A stretch of DNA of 48,098 bases. It comes from Candidatus Yanofskybacteria bacterium RIFCSPLOWO2_01_FULL_42_49. Lineage in GTDB: Bacteria; Patescibacteriota; Minisyncoccia; 2-02-FULL-40-12; GWA2-44-9. Both the position numbers and the translations under genes were made by a program. Shown here piece after piece: positions 1 to 9,500 of this stretch. Location: positions 1 through 48,098 of the forward strand of contig MGKI01000001.1 of the NCBI GenBank assembly GCA_001795615.1. The letters run 5' to 3'. The notes beneath the pieces were generated by a model. It had not been told where the DNA came from. It saw only the letters and a list, made by a program, of their open reading frames with translations, and did not search any database. Every line of letters begins with the position of its first letter. Positions within the stretch are counted from its first letter, which is position 1.

Positions 1-131
1 ATAATTTCTCCTAATTTAATATGCCGACCGATATCTACATTTACCGAAGTAAGACTGTGAAAAAAGAGAGTTCCGGCTAATATAAATATCAGTACGATAA
101 CAATAGCTTTCAGAATATTACCCATATTTTT

Positions 132-1847
132 CTATTGAAGCACTGACTCTTTGGCGTATATCTCTAATATTTTAAGAATCTGGGGATGCATCGCTTCGGG
201 TTTCTGGATTCTTAAAAGTTCTTTAAGTTGGGCTATTGCCTGCGGATGCTTGTTCTGAACGAAATACAAAACAACAAGATCTTGGTGGACCAAAACATAA
301 TCAGGACTTAGCTCAATGGTTTTCAGGAAATACTTCTCCGCTTCTTTGTAGTTGTTCTTCTGGGCATATACTCTGCCTAAGCTATGGTGAGCAATGAATT
401 GATTTGGGTCAATTTCAATTTCTTTTTCAAGTTCTTCTTTTCCTTTATCATATTGTCCCTGGCCAAGGTAATATAGCCCTAGCGACAAGTGAACATTTTT
501 TTCTTGAGGATTAAGCTCAAGGGTTCTCGCAAATCTTTCATTTGCTTCATCCACTCTGCCATTCGCCAAGTAAGCTGTAGCAAGGCCCTTTTGGGCTTGA
601 GGGGACAATGGCGAGTCAATTACGGCTCTCCCCCAAAAAGTCAGTCTGTCGCTATAAAAGCCACTGTAGTTAAAGGTCAGGACAGAGAATAATATAATAA
701 CGGCGGTTATCGGCAACTTATATCGATATTTTGACATATCGATATGTCGAAATGTCGGTAGGCCGACAAAAAATATAAAAATACCAACTAACGGCAAATA
801 CAGCCGATGTTCAAAAAAGGCCATTTTCTCAGTTGGATATAGACCAACGAGAGATGGCGTTAAAAAGGCGACGAACCAGAGAAGACCCAAAGCACTTAAA
901 GTTGAAAATTTTATCCGACTAGTAAACCAATATGCCACCAAAAAAATTAAGGCAACAAATCCATAGATAAAAGTTGAACCATTCAATGTGGGAAAAACTG
1001 ACAAATTAAACGGCAAAATTGTTTTGCCAAGATAAAGAATAATCGCCGCGGAATTAGACCAAAGCATAGACAGAATTTGTAAAAAAGTGATGTCAATTAT
1101 ACCGGCCCCGGCTAAAACATTTTTTCTTACGAAAAACCAAAAAATAACTATAGCAGCTGAACCTATAAGCCAAAACCATATTCTCTTCCTATCGGTATCT
1201 GGTATCTGCTGGACATCACGTACCATTAATTTTGTCAATTTCTCCTTCCTGTAAATCAAGTAGTAAAACGCCAAAACAGGAAACAAAGAAATGACTACTT
1301 CTTTTGTAAAAAGAGCGGCCGTGAAAAAAATGAAAAATCCCACCACATATCGCCAATTGCCAATCCTCAAATACCTAATGAACATAATAAACGATAATGC
1401 GGTAAATATGGTAAGAATCGCCTCTATTCTGCCTGGCACCCAAGCTACCACAGGCGTCACCACAGGATGAATGGCAAATATTAGGGAGGAGACAAAAGAA
1501 ATCTCTTTTTTAAAACCAAGCTCAAGAAAAAGCCAAAATATAAGATACGCCGCAATGATGTGCAGTAAAATGTTACCGAGATGGAAAACTAATGGGCTCG
1601 AACCAAACTGGCTGTTCAGTATAAAGCTCACTATAAACATAGGCCTATAATACGGAGCTATGTTACTCGGATAATTTATATCGTGCTTGAACGCTTCAAA
1701 AAAATTAGAGATATCACTCACAAAAAACCAATTATTAACCAAAATTATGCCCTCATCAAGCTGAACATAATCAAACCAAATTGTTCGGCCGAAAACGGCA
1801 AGGACGGCTAGGGACAACAAGAAAAAAACAAATAATCTGTTACCCAT
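132..1847 (-). CDS. Multi-pass membrane protein with C-terminal TPR repeats (TMTC/PMT-like glycosyltransferase type)
   Basis: ORF 132..1937; many TM helices, then TPR units (LATAYLANGRVDEANERFARTLELNPQ...). N-terminal extension of the ORF reads through a palindrome, so start MGNRLF (~1847) or MFGYK (~1865) is more likely. Confidence 0.75.
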   Translation of the reverse strand: MGNRLFVFFLLSLAVLAVFGRTIWFDYVQLDEGIILVNNWFFVSDISNFFEAFKHDINYPSNIAPYYRPMFIVSFILNSQFGSSPLVFHLGNILLHIIAAYLIFWLFLELGFKKEISFVSSLIFAIHPVVTPVVAWVPGRIEAILTIFTALSFIMFIRYLRIGNWRYVVGFFIFFTAALFTKEVVISLFPVLAFYYLIYRKEKLTKLMVRDVQQIPDTDRKRIWFWLIGSAAIVIFWFFVRKNVLAGAGIIDITFLQILSMLWSNSAAIILYLGKTILPFNLSVFPTLNGSTFIYGFVALIFLVAYWFTSRIKFSTLSALGLLWFVAFLTPSLVGLYPTEKMAFFEHRLYLPLVGIFIFFVGLPTFRHIDMSKYRYKLPITAVIILFSVLTFNYSGFYSDRLTFWGRAVIDSPLSPQAQKGLATAYLANGRVDEANERFARTLELNPQEKNVHLSLGLYYLGQGQYDKGKEELEKEIEIDPNQFIAHHSLGRVYAQKNNYKEAEKYFLKTIELSPDYVLVHQDLVVLYFVQNKHPQAIAQLKELLRIQKPEAMHPQILKILEIYAKESVLQ

Positions 1848-1901
1848 AATTTTATAACCAAACATTGCTGAATAATATCGAAAAAGGCAATAAAAATCAA
1901 T

Positions 1902-1932
1902 GACTTCGCAAGTCTGTAAGACTTGCGAAGTC
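1902..1932. repeat. Palindrome GACTTCGCAAGTC-tgtaa-GACTTGCGAAGTC
   Basis: 13-bp perfect arms; core shared with the RAYT-flanking palindromes. Confidence 0.85.
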
Positions 1933-1950
1933 GCCAATTAACTCCCGAGT

Positions 1951-1988
1951 AACCTAAAACCGCCGAAAGGCGGTTTTAGGGTTTTTCG
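1951..1988. terminator. Hairpin CCTAAAACCGCC-gaaa-GGCGGTTTTAGG + T-run
   Basis: perfect stem followed by TTTTT; a second hairpin ACCCCCACACTCATGCATGAGTGTGGGGGT follows. Confidence 0.6.
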
Positions 1989-2062
1989 GTTCACCCCCAC
2001 ACTCATGCATGAGTGTGGGGGTTCAGTCCTTATCAAGGACAACCGAAATCGTGTCTAGTCCA

Positions 2063-5000
2063 TTAGGGTAAGAACTGGTAACCAGACAATGGCAACATCC
2101 TGAAGAACCCATTGGCGAAACCGGTAGTTCCGTCCCAAGTGGTATCACTGTCGTCTGTGGTATTAGCTGCATTATCTACCCACGAAACCAGTGAATTAGT
2201 TCCATTGTTCTCGTCACGCAAGACCAGCTGGAAGTAATCCGACCCAACACCAGCCGTTGTATTAATCGGGGTGTTGAAGTTGGTAACAGCATCCAGATAA
2301 ACCTTAATGGTCTTAGATGAACCTCCGGCAATCTCTAAATCTTTACTGGTAAAGTCGATAGTCATACTCGCAGCTGTCGCAGGAACAGTTGCGGCAGTAA
2401 TCGTACCAGTATCAAGGATAGAGTTGTCGCCAGCATCTCTTACGGTGAAGGCCACATTGTTCGTTCCGACACCGGAAGCAACAACTTCGAATCTAAGTGA
2501 TCCGGAGCCAGTCGCTACATTGTCGAAGAACAAATTTGAATCAGTCAAACCTTTAGCCGTAATGGTGAAGGTCAAGACCGGGTCAACGGTGGTTAGCTTG
2601 GTGGCTGTCGGAGCAACCAGAGCAAACTCTGGGAACACCCTATATGGTCTGATCTGAGTGGTCTGTTCCCTATCGGTTATGCCTGTGTCACTGCCGTTTA
2701 ATATCGTACCGGAGCCCTCTCCAACCGCTCGGAAGGTATCATCTCCAGTACCTGATTGACCAACAAAGTCAATGTCAAAGAAGGAAGTGCTTTGGGAAGC
2801 AGTCGTCGCTCCTTCGGCTTTGGACTTAAAGTCAGCCAGCATCGATATATCCAAGCTTCCATCCTTCGGAATATATGGTCTGTTGTCGCCGGTGAAACCG
2901 AACGCAACTGAGGCTACGCTGTTGAATGTGCTCGATGTGGTCAAGGTAGTACCAGCCTTGTTCTTATACTGTACATAGACCGTCTTAACATTATCTGTTA
3001 CCAAGGGTTGCTGAACGGCAGCGTCTTTCTCTTGGAAGTTAAGTTTCTCTATGTAGAATCCTTCGTTGGCAGCTGCAAATCTCCACATGCCAATGTTGTC
3101 CCCTGTCTGACCCCAATAGACCGCATGGTCAGACGGAGTGCCAGGAGCAACAGCCGTGGTCATTGTGCCCGCGTTGGACACTGTCGTGAATACGGTCGGA
3201 CCAGTACTGCCGTTAGGATCGGCGTTGCCAGCATTAACCGTCTTTGAAGACGAGTCCAATGCTGTCACATCTCCTGTCGCGTTGATGTCAAATGAGAAGT
3301 AATCAGTATCCGCCAAAGCATTGCTACTCAAGTTAACTTTCACACCCAATGTCTTTGTCGCGCCAGCCGGAACTGTCCAGTTCAAACTGTTGAATGTAAC
3401 TGTACCAGTCGTGTTGGACAATTGATTGGATGATGGGCTGGTTGATAATACTGTTCCTGATTCCACTTCATAGATGGAAACAGAGGAAACCAAACCGGAA
3501 ACACATTCGGTGCTTACACAACCAAGTGTGAATGCACCAGAAGCGGCATCACGATAGTAACCGGTCAGAACTACATCAGTAACTTTCAAGGCCGAAGCAT
3601 TTCCTGCTTGGAAAGCAATTCCGACTGCTGTTTTACCGGTTGTTCCTCTTACAAGCGTCTGGCTTGTTACTGAAGAACTCAAGCCCAGCGTCAAAGACGC
3701 GGCTTGGATCGTCTGAATACCTCCTCCAATATCTGCTTGAGGCACAATGTCGGCATCGGCTACCGCAGTGTTAGTACCGGAATACTTCATAACTGTCACG
3801 TCCGCAGTTGAAACACTTCCGCCGGCTGTGTAGTTATCCAAGAACACCTGAATGGCATCGGTGGCTACCAAAGCAACTCCGTTGCCGTCGGTGTTAGCCG
3901 TATTTACATCGCCTGTAACTTTAAAGTTATAGGTCTTTCCGGCCGCAAGATCAACAACATCAGTAAAGACCCTTTCGGCTCCGGTTACGCTGTCTTCACA
4001 GGTACCGGCCGCGTGAGAAACCGTAAACGCTGAACCGTCGGCAGGACCGAGAACAGTCGTACCTGAATCCTCGTCGGTAACTTTAATGTCTGTGATGTCG
4101 GACCAACCACTGTCAGTATCGGCGGCATTGGCAAACGAGCCGTTACCGTCCGTATCCTTACAAAGGACCAGTTTGGTCTTTCTTACTTCAATGTTTGTAG
4201 CCGCGGTCATTGAAAATCTCAATAAGACCGTATCGGAAGTATTGGTACCGATGTTCCCAGCTGACGGACCATTGTAGGCAATCGTCAGAACACCGCCCTG
4301 CAAGGTAACATCAAACGCCTCGGATGCCGCATCCATGGCATCAATACCTTGGTTAGCGGTACCGGATGCCGTATTCATACCGAATCCGTACTGATCGCCG
4401 AGTGCCAGTATATCGGTGGCATTCTCAAAGTAGAGGTTGATATCTTCGGCTGCTTTTCCATTCACATCAGCATACACATAGAAGATGGCCTCGCCTCCCT
4501 TGGCAATCGTGTGTCCTGAACCCATGTCAAAGACGACATAACCGGATGCATCAATTGAACCAGTCCATTCGCTTGTACCGGTTTTTATTTTCCAATTAAC
4601 TGTGTCGGCTGGCTTGACCGTGCCTCCCTGAAGCATGGTGATTCTTTTCACTAAAGCCGCTTCGGTGTTGGCTGTAAGCTTGAATTCAGACACCAATGCC
4701 TGCTTTTGGCCGACATTCGGGTTTGGAATAGAACCAACCTTAGCTACATCTAATCTTCCGCTTGTAGCGCCGGAAACCGAGACATTGTTGCCCGATACCG
4801 GTAAACCGCTCACCGTTCCGGATGATAAGCTCACTGAATTTAGAGCAACATAGTTAACATTTCCAGCTGTTGCTGAAAAGTCGCCTACTAATGAGAGGTC
4901 TTTGGAACCGCTCACAGAAACATTCAAGTTAATGAATGTAACCTCGCCGGTAGCGGACGAAAATGTTTTACCAGAAGTCAATCTTCTCGCACCTTCATAT

Positions 5001-5749
5001 ACATAGACATTGTCAAAGTCGCCCACAGCACCAGCACCTTGTCTCTTAAAGACCATCTGGTTGATCGTTCCTGTGCCGGATAATCTAACTCTCAACATCT
5101 CAACCCCTTGGGCGTTGGTCGTGATAGTCGCACCTGCAGGATTACCAGGAGCTAAGCTGACTGAGACCGAACCAGCTGGTACTGGAGTCGGTGCTACTGA
5201 ACCGCCTCTTGCATACGCAGGAACCTGGTTTACTGAAGTGTAATCAGATCCCATGCTGTAGAGAACCTTTTCAGCAGCATTGATGACGAAGACCTTTTTG
5301 AAGAAGTTCGCGTCATCCGCAACCGCCTGCGCGCCTGAGGTGTTAACCCAATGCAATGTGGCTACGTCTTCACCAGTTGTCTCTATTCCGTAGACCTTTT
5401 CATCTCCGTCAACTCGGAACAAGCCGGAAGTTACGAAGGCATCCCTGGTCGCAGGCGACACATTCTTAACGCTGGCAAATCCTCCGAGGTGGCCATAGAG
5501 ATTGAAGATCTGAGGGCTCAAGAATAATCTCTTGTACCCGTGCTCGTTGACGATATATACATCCGGATCGTCAGAACCGGCTGCGCTGATGGTATTGCCT
5601 TCTGTAAGACCATAATCAGCTGGGGTGGCACCAAATGCTACTGGAGCAAAAGATGCTATTCCCGATAACGACAACACGGTCGTTACCGCAGTGAGTACTG
5701 AGAAGGCTTTTATCAAGCGGTCTCGAGTACCTTTTGATACAATATTCAT
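2063..5749 (-). CDS. Large secreted S-layer-like surface protein
   Basis: Signal peptide (MNIVSKGTRDRLIKAFSVLTAVTTVLSLSGIASFAPVAFG), >1200 aa, repetitive Ser/Thr/Gly-rich beta-type sequence. ORF extends to 5812 through repeats, start placed at MNIVSK. Confidence 0.7.
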   Translation of the reverse strand: MNIVSKGTRDRLIKAFSVLTAVTTVLSLSGIASFAPVAFGATPADYGLTEGNTISAAGSDDPDVYIVNEHGYKRLFLSPQIFNLYGHLGGFASVKNVSPATRDAFVTSGLFRVDGDEKVYGIETTGEDVATLHWVNTSGAQAVADDANFFKKVFVINAAEKVLYSMGSDYTSVNQVPAYARGGSVAPTPVPAGSVSVSLAPGNPAGATITTNAQGVEMLRVRLSGTGTINQMVFKRQGAGAVGDFDNVYVYEGARRLTSGKTFSSATGEVTFINLNVSVSGSKDLSLVGDFSATAGNVNYVALNSVSLSSGTVSGLPVSGNNVSVSGATSGRLDVAKVGSIPNPNVGQKQALVSEFKLTANTEAALVKRITMLQGGTVKPADTVNWKIKTGTSEWTGSIDASGYVVFDMGSGHTIAKGGEAIFYVYADVNGKAAEDINLYFENATDILALGDQYGFGMNTASGTANQGIDAMDAASEAFDVTLQGGVLTIAYNGPSAGNIGTNTSDTVLLRFSMTAATNIEVRKTKLVLCKDTDGNGSFANAADTDSGWSDITDIKVTDEDSGTTVLGPADGSAFTVSHAAGTCEDSVTGAERVFTDVVDLAAGKTYNFKVTGDVNTANTDGNGVALVATDAIQVFLDNYTAGGSVSTADVTVMKYSGTNTAVADADIVPQADIGGGIQTIQAASLTLGLSSSVTSQTLVRGTTGKTAVGIAFQAGNASALKVTDVVLTGYYRDAASGAFTLGCVSTECVSGLVSSVSIYEVESGTVLSTSPSSNQLSNTTGTVTFNSLNWTVPAGATKTLGVKVNLSSNALADTDYFSFDINATGDVTALDSSSKTVNAGNADPNGSTGPTVFTTVSNAGTMTTAVAPGTPSDHAVYWGQTGDNIGMWRFAAANEGFYIEKLNFQEKDAAVQQPLVTDNVKTVYVQYKNKAGTTLTTSSTFNSVASVAFGFTGDNRPYIPKDGSLDISMLADFKSKAEGATTASQSTSFFDIDFVGQSGTGDDTFRAVGEGSGTILNGSDTGITDREQTTQIRPYRVFPEFALVAPTATKLTTVDPVLTFTITAKGLTDSNLFFDNVATGSGSLRFEVVASGVGTNNVAFTVRDAGDNSILDTGTITAATVPATAASMTIDFTSKDLEIAGGSSKTIKVYLDAVTNFNTPINTTAGVGSDYFQLVLRDENNGTNSLVSWVDNAANTTDDSDTTWDGTTGFANGFFRMLPLSGYQFLP

Positions 5750-6227
5750 TTTAATTTTTATATTTGCCCTGAACTTTCGACATCTCGACATTTCGACATA
5801 TCGACATATCAATAAGCACAGAGTTTAATTACTATTTTACTTTTCCTCCTTTTTCTTGTTACTAAACTTTTTAAGGTTTCGTTGACCAACCGCTAATTCA
5901 CTTTGATTCGACCAGTAAATTAACGACGGCTCTTTCGACTCAAAACCTTCTAAACACAAATTAATATACTTTCCTAGATTCGCTACATTGTTGTCATTCT
6001 CCTAATTTTCAATGTCCCGTCATGGGCTATCCGCTTCCAAACTCGATATATTGATATTTAGAAATTTCGATATATCGAGATCCAGAAGCGGCCAGCTCAT
6101 AAACACAAAGCAGCCAAAAATGGCTATATCTTAGTCAATTTGACTATTGCGTTTATCATGATTTCTAATGTTTTACTGACTATATATGATGTTTTGACTT
6201 ACCCATACTAGCAAACTAGCTGAGGAA

Positions 6228-6371
6228 GTCAACCCACACACTTAACAAGCATTTGCCTGTTAACGACCCGTTAAACACTGCAACAAACACCTAGGCTATT
6301 ATTGCAAAATCTGCCTATAGCCAAGCACCGTTCGGCTGGGAGTTAGATGCTTGCTAAGTGTGCGGGTCAAC
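6228..6371 (-). ncRNA. Structured 5'-leader element: 25-nt imperfect stem enclosing ~95 nt
   Basis: GTCAACCCACACACTTAACAAGCAT (6228-6252) versus ATGCTTGCTAAGTGTGCGGGTCAAC (6347-6371), near the candidate TSS. Confidence 0.5.
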
Positions 6372-6385
6372 CATCGTTATTCTTA

Positions 6386-6415
6386 ATTATACATTCTCTG
6401 TTGAAGGCTACAAGA
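6386..6415 (-). promoter_or_regulatory. Candidate promoter of the S-layer-like gene
   Basis: minus strand TTGTAG-16 nt-TATAAT (-10 at 6386-6391). Confidence 0.5.
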
Positions 6416-6512
6416 GTGTCAATTGTGGATAATTATTGGCCATATTTAGCCATATTTAGCACCCACTGTCCAGCCTGTTTTTGGGCTTGTCCGGACTGCT
6501 TTGACCCCCCCC

Positions 6513-9500
6513 CTAATTTACACCTACAACTTTGTTGCCGTAAGACCAGATTAGGCCGTGTTTGGTTAAAACCGGGGAAATGTCTGAGTTAGAGCCGAAA
6601 TCAATAACCCAGCGCTGACTGCCGGTACTGTCTATGCTATATAATTTGCCGTTTTGGGTGGAGAAATAAACATTTGCGTCTTTGTCTATGGCCATTTGCT
6701 GGTTAATTTTGGAGTCAGCTGAAAATGACCAGTTTACCGTCAGATCGCTTTTTTTGATCGAAAATAATTTAGAGCCGGAAGCGGGGTTGGTTAAATTACT
6801 GAAACCGACAAATAGAGTATCCGAGGTAATGGCAACCGTCGTGGTGGCCGAATAGTCCCAAGGAGCGATATCTTTGGAATTCAAAGTTGAACCGTCGGAC
6901 GAAATGCTGAATAATTTCGGGCCGGCGGCGGAATATGTTTTACCGCTTGACTGATCGTAAGATGGGTTTGTTGGAGTATTGCCGTTCGTTCCGGTGTAAA
7001 ACAACTCCGCCGGCCAGAATTGGCTTCCGTCAGCCGAATAACCGTTGAAGAATTGGTTCCCGCTTACATACTTAGCTGTGATGATTGTGCCGTCGTCCAG
7101 CACAACCGGCGTGAAACCGTTTAAGCCGGAACCGGATATCGTCGTTTTGAGTGACCCGTCCGTATTTAACACAGCCAACTTGTCCGTCCCGCTTGTGAAT
7201 GTAAAATGCGGCTCTCCTGCTGGTGATACAGCTATACTTTTGACCGTACTCGCATCATCGTAGTCCCATTTCTTAGAACCATCTGACTTTAAAGCCGTGA
7301 AAGCCAGCACTCCTCCCGCTCCGCTCCGGCCAAAGTACACCGTTCCGTCGGACAGAACTGCGGGTGTTCCGATACTGACGTTTGTCGGGTATTCCCATTG
7401 TTTTACGCCGTTTTTGTTGAGTTTTAAGAGTTTATAAGACAAGCCGTCTGTTGTTCCAAAATATATGTTTCCATCGGCGTCGGCAACCGGCTGACCGACG
7501 CTCCAAGTCGGGAGCGGAGTCCAGCCGTCGGCTCTTAAAACGACTTGCCTTATAGACAAGGTGGTTTCTTTGTTTTTGCACTCCTCATATGTACCGCAGG
7601 GCAAAGTTCCAACCTGCTCAAATTGCGTAAAAATCGTGTCGTTATAACTGTTGTTGAAATACCCGATCCAAGTTCCACCCCCTCCGGCGCAGGGAAAAGC
7701 GCCTACAGAGTTCTGATTGTGGTCATAAATGCGAACATTGTCTCCGCCGTTGTCGCAGGGAGCGGAGATTTGGTCAGAACGAAAAACATTATCAAATTCG
7801 CTTAAAGGATCCTCGGGATCAACTGGAAACTCACTGACGGTCGGCGACGGTCCGGCCGGTCCGGCAACATCGGCAAAAGAAGTATGATATTGGTCTTTGC
7901 CAAGCATCGCCCAAGAGTCATCATCTATGGCGGCCGGAAAACTAACTTCGCCGATATTCGAGAGTTCGGACTCACCGTCGCAACTGTCTGTTCCGCAAGA
8001 CAACGGCCTGGTCTTCAAAGCAAAATAAACGGTCTGACCGTATTCATAAGAAATATCAAAGGAGGCGTTTTGAGACGCCCCCTTTGTGCCGACATTTGGT
8101 AAACTGGAACTAGCTATTACTGTGGCATCGTCCCAAATACTGTCGTCATCGGAAAAATCATCGGCGGAATACCTTAAATCGTAGCTCAAGCTGGCCGCAT
8201 TGAAACTGCCCGAGTCGGGAGCCGACCAAGTTGCAGTAATGGTGGGGGAATGATGAACGGTGGCAAGATCGGTCACGGCAGACGGTTTTGATACTACATC
8301 ACCAACCGTGATCAGGTCTTTTATATTTTCAAATGTAACTGGACCGATACCGCTGACATTCTGGATATCTTCTATCTGCGAGAAGGGGCCATTGGTTGTG
8401 CGATAGTCAATAATTGCTTGCGATTTTACTTCGCCAATGCCGGGAAGGGACATTAATGATGTCTTATCCGCCGTGTTGATGTTTATTTTTTCAGGTGTCG
8501 GTTCTGGTGACGGAGTTGGTGACGGTGACGGAGTTGGTGACGGTGACGGAGTTGGCGTAGGTGTCGGCGTGGGTGACGGTGATGGTGAGCTTGTCGAACC
8601 GCCACCGCCGCCCCCTCCGCCGCCGGAGCTAAATGTCACCACCGCTGTGCTGTTGGCGGTTCCAGGGGTGCCGTTTATAAAGTTACCGTTAGCGTCTTTG
8701 GCCGATGGATTGCCGGTGAAATTTTTCCAGCCGCCGTCAGGAGTTCTTTCCATGGAAACCTTCCCAACTGAGTTACCGAAAAGCCACTTCTCATCTGCCT
8801 TGCCGGCGGTATCAATCAAAGTTCCAGCTGAATTTACAAGTCGCAAAACCTCACCCTCATTTCCCAAAGCCCCGCTGTATATTTGATCGGCCGTGACAGT
8901 ATTTACTGTGGAATCGTCAGTTCTTTCCAGCAAAAAGTAGCCCTGGGCTTTGATCACCGAGTTGTTGACTCCCGATGTCGTGCCACCATCGGGAGTCGTT
9001 AATCCGGAAATAATGATCTCCGGCGTCCCGTCTTCCGCCTTCAAAGTCCAACCAGCGAGGTTAATATCAAAATTTTCCGTGTTGTATAACTCAATCCACT
9101 CATCATTTGCCGAAGCCATTGTCCCTGCCCAGGCGATTTCGTTGATAACCACTCTGCCGGTTGTTTTGACATCGGATATCTTTTGGCCATCTGATGTCGT
9201 TAATTTAGGTGTTGGACTTGCTTGCGGTGAGCTTGTCGAAACCGGTGACATAAACGGTGACACCAATGGCAATGGTGACACCATTGGTAACATTGGTGAC
9301 ACTGTTGGTGACATCTTCCTGTCACCACGAGTGTCATCGGTGTCACCGCCCTGTGGATTACTGCCATCGAATGTCGGTCGTGTGGATAACTCCGTATCTT
9401 TAACATCGGATGTCCCGTCTTTGACTCCCGATGTCGTACCGACATCGGGAGTCGTTAATAAATCACTACCAAATCCAAACACCCCCAACATCTGCGCCCA

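Noticed and set aside
2307-5243. Numerous plus-strand ORFs opposite the S-layer-like gene
   Set aside because: Compositional shadows of the opposite-strand coding frame; no recognisable domains or SD sites.
8437-8886. Antisense ORF encoding GVGDGDGVGDGDG and poly-Pro
   Set aside because: Mirror of the Ser/Pro-Thr/Pro linker codons of the 6513-10553 gene; no start signals or protein-like features.
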